NCBI RefSeq assembly: GCF_003852515.1 | Contig: NZ_QAJK01000026.1 | Location: forward strand, 1-64,000 | From: Variovorax sp. KBW07 | GTDB taxonomy: Bacteria; Pseudomonadota; Gammaproteobacteria; Burkholderiales; Burkholderiaceae_C | Direction of reading: 5' to 3' | DNA: 64,000 nucleotides | Part shown: positions 27,411 through 34,517 of the stretch, in pieces | Numbering within the stretch: position 1 is the stretch's first letter | Layout: each line of letters opens with the position of its first letter | Program-made: the position numbers and the translations under genes | Notes under the pieces: generated by a model | What the model was told of the DNA's origin: nothing | Databases searched by the model: none | What the model saw: the letters and a program-made list of their open reading frames with translations, nothing else

Positions 27411-27470
27411 CCGGCGGCCGGACCGTGACGCCGATACTGATTTTTTAAGTGCAATTCATCTTGGAAAATC

Positions 27471-27980
27471 ATGGCGCATCTCGTATGGAAAACCGAACTC
27501 AACACTGGAATCCACGAGATCGACACGCAGCACCAGCGAATCGTTCAATACATCAATGCGCTGGGCGACGCCCGGCTGACGAATGACCAGAAAACGGTCG
27601 GCAGGATCATCGACGAAACCATCGACTACACCGCCTCGCACTTCGCTTTCGAGGAAGCCATGATCGAAGACGCGGGCTACTCGTTCGTTGGCCCGCACAA
27701 GAAGGTGCATGAGATCTTCGTGCGCCGCGTGGTGGATTTTCGGACCCGTTTCGAACGCGGCGAAGATGTGCTGGGCGAGCTGCACGACATGCTCTCGCGG
27801 TGGTTGTTCAATCACATCCGCCACGAAGACGGCGCGTATGTGCCGACGGTCAAGGCGCACCTGCAGGTCACGGAATCTTCGGCTGAAAGAGTCGTCAAGG
27901 AGCAGGTCCGCAGGGAACTGCAGCAGGGCAGGGCGGGCGTGCAGGCCAAGCAGGGGTGGCTGAAGAGACTGTTCGCCTGA
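27471..27980 (+). CDS. Bacteriohemerythrin
   Basis: A 169-residue O2-binding di-iron protein. The ligand set of hemerythrins is visible: H21, H57, E61, H76, H80, and a later H and D in LFNHIRHED. The start segment LVWKTELNTGIHEIDTQH is typical of single-domain bacteriohemerythrins. The last 35 residues form a charged helical tail. With its own FNR box, it probably stores or delivers O2 to the cbb3 oxidase at low oxygen, as proposed for hemerythrins of methanotrophs and Campylobacter. Confidence 0.93.
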   Translation: MAHLVWKTELNTGIHEIDTQHQRIVQYINALGDARLTNDQKTVGRIIDETIDYTASHFAFEEAMIEDAGYSFVGPHKKVHEIFVRRVVDFRTRFERGEDVLGELHDMLSRWLFNHIRHEDGAYVPTVKAHLQVTESSAERVVKEQVRRELQQGRAGVQAKQGWLKRLFA

Positions 27981-28016
27981 TGCGGGTGCTGAAGGGCGGT
28001 GGCGGTGGCCGCGGGG

Positions 28017-28640
28017 CTACGTCGTTGCGGCGTCGGGCCCGTAGATCTTGAAAAAGGCATCGATGGCGCGCTGCGCGGAGCCGCGCACGCGCTGCTTCGT
28101 GGCCTTGACGCGTTCACCGTAGAGCAGGGAATCGAGCCATTCCGCCTCGAGCAGCGCCCTCAGCTGCAGGCCTGCGACTGAAGGGGAGGGAACCCGAAGC
28201 TCCCCGCGCGCCTGGGCCATTTCGAGGTAGGCCGCGCATTCCTTCAAGCCCCACCCCGCGCCGGCCTCGTAGCACCTGGCGGCAAGTTCCGTTGCGCCGC
28301 CCGCGCTCGCGGTCATGACCAGGCGCCTCAATGTGTGAACCCCGGGCGAGCAGACCTGGGCGATGAACCTTTCGCCGAAGCGCAACAGAACCTCCCTGGC
28401 CGGCGAGGTGGTGTCGTGAAGCAGCACGAACGGCTCGCGAAAATGCACGTCGGTGGCCTCGACGATGGCTTCGTAGAAAAGCGCTTCCTTCGATTCGAAG
28501 TAGCCGTACAACGTGCCCTTGGAGCAGGGCACCGCGGCAGCGATGTCGTCCATCGACGTGTTCTCGAAGCCGCTGCGCTGAAATGCGCCCGCAGCGGCCG
28601 AGACGATGGCTTGACGACGCGATTCGCTCTTGGTTCTCAT
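28017..28640 (-). CDS. TetR-family transcription regulator
   Basis: A 207-residue repressor with an N-terminal HTH (about 10-55: AIVSAAAGAFQRSGFENTSM, DDIAAAVPCSKGTLYGYFES, KEALF) and a helical ligand domain with a C-terminal TetR_C-type segment (RFIAQVCSPGVHTLRRLVM). The start at 28640 directly follows an inverted repeat that fits a TetR operator. It diverges from the orphan sdhC, which it may control. Confidence 0.92.
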   Translation of the reverse strand: MRTKSESRRQAIVSAAAGAFQRSGFENTSMDDIAAAVPCSKGTLYGYFESKEALFYEAIVEATDVHFREPFVLLHDTTSPAREVLLRFGERFIAQVCSPGVHTLRRLVMTASAGGATELAARCYEAGAGWGLKECAAYLEMAQARGELRVPSPSVAGLQLRALLEAEWLDSLLYGERVKATKQRVRGSAQRAIDAFFKIYGPDAATT

Positions 28641-28648
28641 GCGGAATA

Positions 28649-28671
28649 TTGAACTGGGCGGTGCAGTTTAA
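28649..28671. promoter_or_regulatory. Candidate TetR operator in the tetR-sdhC divergent region
   Basis: TTGAACTG-N7-CAGTTTAA, with one mismatched pair, is an inverted repeat starting 9 bp upstream of the TetR start. A -10-like TAGAAT for sdhC lies at 28684-28689. Symmetry and position fit autoregulation; the assignment is inference. Confidence 0.5.
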
Positions 28672-28713
28672 AGCGCGATTGGCTAGAATCCAAACCGAAC
28701 CCGCCGGTTCACT

Positions 28714-28733
28714 TATCCACGGATATCCACGGA
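28714..28733. repeat. Two-unit 10-bp tandem repeat in the sdhC leader
   Basis: TATCCACGGA occurs twice in a row immediately before the sdhC ATG, where a ribosome site would be expected. Each unit holds CACGGA rather than a purine-rich AGGAG site. Confidence 0.7.
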
Positions 28734-28738
28734 TCACC

Positions 28739-29176
28739 ATGAAGAACAGCCCCACGCCCCGCCGCGAGCACCGGAACATCTCGCTACTCCAGTTGCTGCC
28801 CTACATTGCACGGTTCCCGGCGTCGGCCTGGGTGTCCTTGATGCACCGGGTCAGCGGGGTGCTGTTGTTCCTGCTGCTCCCCGTGATCATCTGGGTTTTC
28901 GACCTGTCCATCTCATCCGAGATTTCGTTCGAAAAACTCAAGAGCGGGTTCGAGAACGGCGCCGGCTTCGTGCCCGGCTGGTTCTTCAAGCTGCTGGCGC
29001 TTGCGGTACTGTGGGCCTTCTTGCATCACCTCGTCGCAGGCCTGCGCTTCCTCCTGCTGGACGTGAATCACCACGCCGTGGACAAGCAGCGCTCGGGCCG
29101 CTCGGCGCGCTGGGTGTTCTTCATCAGCATCCCGCTGACCGTCGTTCTTGGTGCCAGGATTTTCGGCGTCTACTGA
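28739..29176 (+). CDS. sdhC: Orphan succinate dehydrogenase cytochrome b556 subunit (SdhC)
   Basis: A 145-residue membrane anchor with three helices. It carries the SdhC signature SLMHRVSGV (S-x-x-H-R-x-x-G, quinone site) and a heme-ligand region LHHLVAGLRFLLLDVNHH. The N-terminus (RREHRNISLLQLLPYIARF) also matches the Burkholderiales SdhC pattern. No sdhD, sdhA or sdhB gene is near, so it is either a second copy or a displaced one. The region before ATG 28739 lacks a normal ribosome site. Its end overlaps the convergent crotonase stop by 7 bp. Confidence 0.82.
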   Translation: MKNSPTPRREHRNISLLQLLPYIARFPASAWVSLMHRVSGVLLFLLLPVIIWVFDLSISSEISFEKLKSGFENGAGFVPGWFFKLLALAVLWAFLHHLVAGLRFLLLDVNHHAVDKQRSGRSARWVFFISIPLTVVLGARIFGVY

Positions 29177-29952
29177 TTCTTCCGGGACCCCGCTGCGAAG
29201 CGCGCGCAGGCCTCGCGGAAGAATGGCGAGTGCAAGAGCTTCATCTGGACCAGGCGTTCCTGCTCCAACTGGTCGGGCAACGTGGCGTCGGGCGCGGCAT
29301 CGAATAACTCGCGCATGGCGCGCAGCGCATCGGGCGAAATGGCGGACAGCCTGCGCGCCAGCGCCATGGCCTCGTCCATCAACACCGCATCGTCCACGCA
29401 CTTCCAGACCAGGCCCCAGGCTTGCGCCTGTTCCGCCGTGATCCGCTCGCCCAGCAGCGACATTCCGAAAGCGCGCGAGCGGCCGATCATGCGCGGCAAT
29501 TGCCATGTCGCACCCAGGTCGGGAACGAAGCCGAGCACCGGCACTTGCGGCAGCTGAAAGTAGGCGGAGCGCGCGGCCAGCACCATGTCAGCGGCCAGTG
29601 CCAGGCCCGCGCCGCCGCCCACGCAGGCACCGTTGACCGCGCTGATCACCGGAACGGGTGAAGAAGAAATGGCCTGGGCCAGGGGATTGAGCGTCTCCTG
29701 CATGCGCAACCCGATGTCTTCTTCGCCGTCCGGCGTGGCGTCGTTCACCAACTGGCCCGCCACCGCGAGATCGGCGCCGGCACAGAATGCCCGCCCGTTG
29801 CCGGTGAGGATCACCGCGCGAGCGCCATCGCGAATCGCCCCTTGCAGTGCCGCCAACCCCAGCGTGCCCGTTTCGCGCGTCAAGGCATTCAGCGCCTCGG
29901 GGCGGTCGAAGGCGATGGTGGCAATGCCGTCTTGCAGGGTGGTCTTGATCAT
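29170..29952 (-). CDS. Enoyl-CoA hydratase/isomerase (crotonase family)
   Basis: A 260-residue crotonase: IAFDRPEALNALT, the oxyanion blocks AFCAGADL and NGACVGGGAGLALAADMVLAA, then GFVPDLGATWQLPRMIG. The Glu that pairs with the second catalytic acid in hydratases is Ala here, while the GFVPDLG aspartate is kept. This pattern is closer to PaaG-type isomerases than to crotonyl-CoA hydratase. The start at 29952 has a weak ribosome site. A CGC-AAGACG promoter precedes it and diverges from the carbonic anhydrase promoter. Confidence 0.88.
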   Translation of the reverse strand: MIKTTLQDGIATIAFDRPEALNALTRETGTLGLAALQGAIRDGARAVILTGNGRAFCAGADLAVAGQLVNDATPDGEEDIGLRMQETLNPLAQAISSSPVPVISAVNGACVGGGAGLALAADMVLAARSAYFQLPQVPVLGFVPDLGATWQLPRMIGRSRAFGMSLLGERITAEQAQAWGLVWKCVDDAVLMDEAMALARRLSAISPDALRAMRELFDAAPDATLPDQLEQERLVQMKLLHSPFFREACARFAAGSRKNQ

Positions 29953-29982
29953 GGTCTTGCAGATGCTGGAAGTTGAGCGAAC

Positions 29983-30014
29983 ACGATACCTCCGGGACCG
30001 TCCGGCGTCTTGCG
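29983..30014 (-). promoter_or_regulatory. CGC-AAGACG type promoter of the crotonase gene
   Basis: On the minus strand CGC-AAGACG is followed by 17 bp and TATCGT. It is one of seven promoters between 30 and 46 kb with this form. The -10 lies about 31 bp before the start codon. Confidence 0.6.
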
Positions 30015-30056
30015 GCAGGACGCTGCACCGGGCGCCCGCGGCGCACGGCGAGTCGA

Positions 30057-30089
30057 CGCAAGACGAGCCGCCGCAGTCGCCGGTAGCCT
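30057..30089 (+). promoter_or_regulatory. CGC-AAGACG type promoter of the first carbonic anhydrase
   Basis: CGC-AAGACG, 18 bp, then TAGCCT. This is the only member with an 18-bp spacer. The start codon lies 41 bp downstream. It diverges from the crotonase promoter. Confidence 0.6.
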
Positions 30090-30129
30090 TCCATGAGAAC
30101 GAACGCCCGCTGGGCATGACGGAGCAAGC

Positions 30130-30873
30130 ATGGACGACATCGCACGACTCATCGGCAACAACAAGGCCTGGTCCAGGCGCATGCGGCACGAGGACCCCGC
30201 GTTCTTCAGCCGGCTGGCGGAGCAGCAGACCCCTCGCTACCTCTGGATCGGTTGCTCCGACAGCCGTGTGCCGGCCAACGAGATCGTGGGGCTGTTGCCG
30301 GGCGAGGTATTCGTGCACCGCAACATCGCCAACCTGGTCATCCACACCGACCTGAACTGCCTGTCGGTCGTCCAGTACGCCGTGGATGCATTGCGTGTCC
30401 GGCACCTGATGGTGGTGGGGCACTACGGCTGCGGTGGCGTCCAGGCGGTGCTGGACGAGCGCCGGGTGGGCCTGGCCGACCACTGGCTGCAACACGTCGA
30501 GGACACCCGACAGATTCATGCCCGCCGCCTGAATGCCGTCGCGAGCGACAAGGAGCGCGCGGACAGGCTTTGCGAAGTGAATGTCATCGAGCAGGTGTGC
30601 AACGTGAGCCGCCTCGAGACGGTTCGTGCCGCGTGGGAGCGTGGCCAGCCGCTGACAGTGCATGGCTTCATCTATGGCGTGCACGACGGCCTGCTGCGCA
30701 ACCTCGGCGCGACGATCGCAGGCAAGGTCGACATGGTCGCGTGGCGCAGGGCGGCGCTTCGTTCCCTGTGGCAGAAGCCGTCGCCGCGCGGAGCGATGGC
30801 GGCATCCGCGCCGCCTGCTCGTCGCCTCTCGCACAGCGGCTGCACGCAAGACGACGGGGTGGCCCGTTCCTAA
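30130..30873 (+). CDS. Beta-class carbonic anhydrase
   Basis: A 247-residue zinc enzyme that interconverts CO2 and bicarbonate. Zinc ligands C42, H98 and C101 and the D44-R46 dyad are present (GCSDSRVP and GHYGCGG). The last 30 residues are a low-complexity Ala/Ser/Arg tail beyond the usual family length. Bicarbonate supply could serve the biotin carboxylase downstream, with which it shares promoter type; this is inference. Its stop codon overlaps the -10 of the next gene. Confidence 0.93.
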   Translation: MDDIARLIGNNKAWSRRMRHEDPAFFSRLAEQQTPRYLWIGCSDSRVPANEIVGLLPGEVFVHRNIANLVIHTDLNCLSVVQYAVDALRVRHLMVVGHYGCGGVQAVLDERRVGLADHWLQHVEDTRQIHARRLNAVASDKERADRLCEVNVIEQVCNVSRLETVRAAWERGQPLTVHGFIYGVHDGLLRNLGATIAGKVDMVAWRRAALRSLWQKPSPRGAMAASAPPARRLSHSGCTQDDGVARS

Positions 30874-30876
30874 GAT
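30845..30876 (+). promoter_or_regulatory. CGC-AAGACG type promoter of the NmrA-like gene, leaderless geometry
   Basis: CGC-AAGACG, 17 bp, then TAAGAT. The -10 overlaps the carbonic anhydrase stop codon and ends six bases before the next ATG at 30883, which places transcription start at or beside the initiation codon. Confidence 0.6.
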
Positions 30877-30882
30877 GAACCG

Positions 30883-31866
30883 ATGACGAACACACCCAAA
30901 TCCATTCCCGCGAGCACCCTCGTTTTTGGTGCCAGCGGTTTGATCGGAGGCGCCGCCGCCCGGCACCTGAAAGACGTATCGCCCCAGACGCGCCTGCGGC
31001 TGGTCACGAGCAGGGAAAAGAAGGCCGCGCAGTTGCGTGCCCGGTTTCCCGATTCCGAGGTGATCGTCGCCGACTACCTCGACCTCCCCGGAATGATCCG
31101 GGCATTCGACGGCATGGAAGGGGCCTTCGTCGTCACGCCGGACTTTCTGGACGAGACCGCGGCCATGATCAACGTCGTGGCGGCCGCGCGGCATGCCGGC
31201 ACGCTGAAGCACCTGGTGCGCGTGACTGGCGATCCGTCGAGCGTTCATACCGAGGACGATGTGCCGCTGAACCTGCGCGCCTTCGATGGCGGGACCGCGA
31301 TCCAGCACGTGCGTGCGCGCAAGGTGATCGACAGCGCGCGGCTGCCGGTGACTTACCTCAACATCGCGGCCTACCTGATGTCGGACTTCACGCGGCTGTT
31401 CTATCGCAGCCTCGTCAACGAACGCACGCTGCTCGTGCCGTACGACCGCACCATGGCCTTCATCGACGACCGCGACGTGGGCAGGGCCGGGGCGTGCCTG
31501 TTGCTGTCCACGAACGGCCACCATCTCGGCAAGGTCTACCAACTCGACAACGGCCACGACCTCATGACGTTCCGCGAAGCGGCGGCGGTGCTCGGCGAAG
31601 TGCTGGGAGAGCCCATTGCCTATGACGATTCGGTCGAGCGCTACGTGCGGTCGTTTGGACCGCTCGCCGAGGGCAAGGACGTGAAGCTGCGCTACTTCCT
31701 GCAGTACATGGAGTGGGAGCGCGGCGCCTCGACCATCTGGCGCAGAAGCGACATCCTCGAGACACTGACGGGAACTCGCGGCGGCACGCTGCGGGCATGG
31801 ATCGCCGAGAACAGGGCGGCGCTGCTCGGGGAGGCGCCGAACTCCGAGGAGAAAGTGCCTGCCTGA
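30883..31866 (+). CDS. NmrA-like NAD(P)-binding protein (atypical SDR)
   Basis: A 327-residue Rossmann protein: TLVFGASGLIGGAAARHL gives the glycine motif, followed by GAFVVTP and a TGDPS loop. It lacks the classical YxxxK pair, as expected for NmrA/HSCARG-type proteins that sense or use NAD(P). The substrate is unknown. The start follows its -10 hexamer directly, so translation may be leaderless. It is the second gene of two with CGC-AAGACG promoters in tandem. Confidence 0.8.
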   Translation: MTNTPKSIPASTLVFGASGLIGGAAARHLKDVSPQTRLRLVTSREKKAAQLRARFPDSEVIVADYLDLPGMIRAFDGMEGAFVVTPDFLDETAAMINVVAAARHAGTLKHLVRVTGDPSSVHTEDDVPLNLRAFDGGTAIQHVRARKVIDSARLPVTYLNIAAYLMSDFTRLFYRSLVNERTLLVPYDRTMAFIDDRDVGRAGACLLLSTNGHHLGKVYQLDNGHDLMTFREAAAVLGEVLGEPIAYDDSVERYVRSFGPLAEGKDVKLRYFLQYMEWERGASTIWRRSDILETLTGTRGGTLRAWIAENRAALLGEAPNSEEKVPA

Positions 31867-31911
31867 CTTTCTTGCAGAAAGGTCCGGCAAGCACTTCAGC
31901 GCGGCTGTAAT

Positions 31912-33159
31912 TCAGGGGCAGTCGGACGGTGCGTTCTCTCCGGCAAACCGGTCCGACATCCACCCCAACGCGAGCGGCCAGCCCAGGGCCATGCCGGAGA
32001 TATGTTCCGTGATGCCGATGGTGCGGAAGCTCACCTTGGCGCCGGCAGCGCACCAGTCGGTAAACAGTTGCTTGGTGACGGGGTAGGGCACCACCTCATC
32101 GAGCAGCCCCGCATACACGAGCGCGGGCACGGCGGGCGCCACCGACCCGGTGCGGTTCTGCGCCAGGCGCGCCTTCCAGTCCGGGCGGTCCAGGATACCC
32201 GGCGGGTTGACGAGCACGGCATCGCTCGTGCCGGGGTAGCTGGCCACCATCTCGATGAAGCACTTCTTGTCGCGCGCATCCGCCACGAGATGCTGCCCAT
32301 ACGAGGTCAGGATGGATGGCAGGTCGAGCTCCGGGTAGGCCGCGTTCATGCCCATCAGCATGTAGATCATCGCGCCGCCGAAGAGGCTGCCGTTGTTCTG
32401 GCTGTAAAAGGTTCCGTCGATGCGGGCCGGCCCGGCGCCGGCCGCCACGCCCTTGACCTTCAGGGTCGGCGCGTAGCTGGGCTGCAGTTCGGCGGCCCAG
32501 GCCGAGGCATGCCCGCCCTGCGAGTAGCCCATGATTCCCACTGGCGCATTGGCCGAGAGGTTGGCCGCGGGCAGTTGCTGTGCCGCCAGCGCGGCATCGA
32601 GTACGGCCTGTCCTTCGGATCTTCCCACCAGGTAAGGCTGGTCACCCGGCGTGCCCATGCCCTGGTAGTCGGTCATCGCGATGGCCCAGCCGCGCGCCAG
32701 TGTCAACGCAGGGGCACCCAGGAGCACCTCGTACTCGGTGCCGATCGCGTACTGGTGCGAGGGCGCGCAGTTGTCCGCCATCCCCTGTGTGCCGGGTGCC
32801 CAGGCGATGAGCGGACGGTTGCCGCCGAACCAGGGTGTCCAGGGGACCAGCACGGTGCCGGTCACGGCCACGGCATTGCCGCTGGCATCGGTGGACTTGT
32901 ACATGATCTGCCAGCCCGACACGAGCAAGCCGACGGGCACGAAGGGGCGTGAGCGAATCAGGGTTCCATGCGGTCCCGGCGGCAGTTGGGCGGGCGGCGT
33001 GTAGAAGGCATCGTTGCGCGGGTCGTCCAACGGCCCCGCCATCGTGGGTGGCGACCAGATGCCGAGAAGCACCAGCGCTGCAAGAGCCCACGTCAGCCGG
33101 AGCCAGCAGGCCCTCAGGGTCGCTGCAAGGTCCGCGCCGCGTGCGAGTGGATGAGTCAT
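31912..33159 (-). CDS. Secreted lipase/esterase (secretory lipase family)
   Basis: A 415-residue alpha/beta hydrolase with an N-terminal hydrophobic signal (about 22-41, ending TMA). The nucleophile is S213 in GYSQGG, with a candidate aspartate in GLLDEVVPY and histidine in ITEHISG. It matches secretory-lipase type enzymes that cleave lipid or short esters outside the cytoplasm. It starts 30 bp downstream of the binding-protein gene on the same strand, so it is the last gene of the atuA-like operon. Ester release of terpenol-like substrates is a possible role (inference). Confidence 0.85.
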   Translation of the reverse strand: MTHPLARGADLAATLRACWLRLTWALAALVLLGIWSPPTMAGPLDDPRNDAFYTPPAQLPPGPHGTLIRSRPFVPVGLLVSGWQIMYKSTDASGNAVAVTGTVLVPWTPWFGGNRPLIAWAPGTQGMADNCAPSHQYAIGTEYEVLLGAPALTLARGWAIAMTDYQGMGTPGDQPYLVGRSEGQAVLDAALAAQQLPAANLSANAPVGIMGYSQGGHASAWAAELQPSYAPTLKVKGVAAGAGPARIDGTFYSQNNGSLFGGAMIYMLMGMNAAYPELDLPSILTSYGQHLVADARDKKCFIEMVASYPGTSDAVLVNPPGILDRPDWKARLAQNRTGSVAPAVPALVYAGLLDEVVPYPVTKQLFTDWCAAGAKVSFRTIGITEHISGMALGWPLALGWMSDRFAGENAPSDCP

Positions 33160-33189
33160 GTCGTTTGTCTCCTGTGGGTTCTCATGCAG

Positions 33190-34425
33190 TCATTCGGGGA
33201 AAAACTCCGACACCACCTTCACGCTGCCGTCCTTCTGCGTGACCCCCTTCAAGCCATTGAAGCCCACGTAGTCGGACACCACCTTCCACTTGCCGTCCTG
33301 GATCTGCGAGAGCCGCGAATAGGGGCTGCCCAGCCGCTTGGTGGCGGTGAAGCTGGCCTCGGGTGCGCCGAAGATGTCGCGCGGGATCACGATGCTGTCC
33401 ATCGCCTTGATGAAGCTGTCGGTGCCAAGGTCGGGCCCCGCCTTCAGGGCCGCGCGTGCAAAGGCATCCGCGCCGTAGTAGCCGTACACCGCGAAGGTGT
33501 TGGGCTCATCGCCGAAGCGGTCCTTGTACTTGTTGGCCCAGGCGCGCACCTGCGGCGATGCGTCGTCCAGGTAGGGGTGCTGCGCCGTCATGATCGCGTA
33601 CAGGCCGTCCATGTTCTTGCCGCCCAGCTTGTGGATCAGGTCGCTGTAGGCGGCCGACGAGGTGACGAAGACGGGGTTGAAACCGGTCTTGCGCGCTTCG
33701 GCGATGGTGCCCACTGTCTCGCGGATGACGGTGCCCATCATCACCAGGTCGCAGCCCGCCGCCTTCATCCTGGCGACCTGCGACGAGAAATCGGTTGCCC
33801 CGCGCTTGTACGAAGTCTTCTCCACCAGCTCCATGTTCACGAGCTTCAAGCCGGCCTCGCTGCCGCGCAGCACCTCCTGGCCGAAGTCGTCGTCCTGGTA
33901 GATCACGCAGGGCTTCTTCAGTCCCTGCTCCTTGACCAACCGCGGCGCCGCGGTACGCATCTGGTCGTAGTTGGTCGCGAAGAACGCGAACTTCAGGCGA
34001 TTGACGGGCTCGTACATTTCGCGCGCCGCGCTCACCGGCAGGAAGCTGATGACGTTCTTCTCCAGTTGCAACGGCATCGCCGCCAAGCTCGGTGCCGTGC
34101 CGAGAACGCTGGTCAAGAGGAAGACCTTGTCCTGGTTGATCAGCTTCTGCGCGGCCAGCACCGACTTCTTGGGGTCGTAGCCCGAGTCTTCCACCACCAG
34201 CTTGACCTTGCGGCCCTGGATGCCGCCCTGTTCGTTGAGCTCGTCGAAGCGCAATTGCAAGCCGTTGCGCAATGCCTTGCCATAGCTCGCGGCCGGGCCG
34301 GAAAGATCGACGATGGTTCCGAGCTTGATCTCGCCCTTGCCGATGCCCTGGCTGGCGTTCTGGGCGAATGCAGGTCCGGTGCCCAGAACCATTAGGGCAA
34401 GAGCGACGGGGAATCTTCGTTTCAT
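33190..34425 (-). CDS. Branched-chain amino acid-type ABC transporter substrate-binding protein
   Basis: A 411-residue periplasmic binding protein of the LivJ type, with a signal peptide (MKRRFPVALALMVLGTGPAFA, cleavage near 22) and IKLGTIVDLSGPAASYGKA at the start of lobe 1. No permease or ATPase genes are next to it. Proteins of this type are often found beside catabolic genes for organic acids or aromatics. The start has AAAGGAG. It lies between the atuA-like gene and the lipase. Confidence 0.92.
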   Translation of the reverse strand: MKRRFPVALALMVLGTGPAFAQNASQGIGKGEIKLGTIVDLSGPAASYGKALRNGLQLRFDELNEQGGIQGRKVKLVVEDSGYDPKKSVLAAQKLINQDKVFLLTSVLGTAPSLAAMPLQLEKNVISFLPVSAAREMYEPVNRLKFAFFATNYDQMRTAAPRLVKEQGLKKPCVIYQDDDFGQEVLRGSEAGLKLVNMELVEKTSYKRGATDFSSQVARMKAAGCDLVMMGTVIRETVGTIAEARKTGFNPVFVTSSAAYSDLIHKLGGKNMDGLYAIMTAQHPYLDDASPQVRAWANKYKDRFGDEPNTFAVYGYYGADAFARAALKAGPDLGTDSFIKAMDSIVIPRDIFGAPEASFTATKRLGSPYSRLSQIQDGKWKVVSDYVGFNGLKGVTQKDGSVKVVSEFFPE

Positions 34426-34517
34426 GTGCGTCTCCTTTTTTTGACGTGGATCGAACGGGTCTGCCGGTGCATCGCATCGACCGGCGCGGTGCACTGCTGT
34501 GTGAGCGGATGGGTTCT

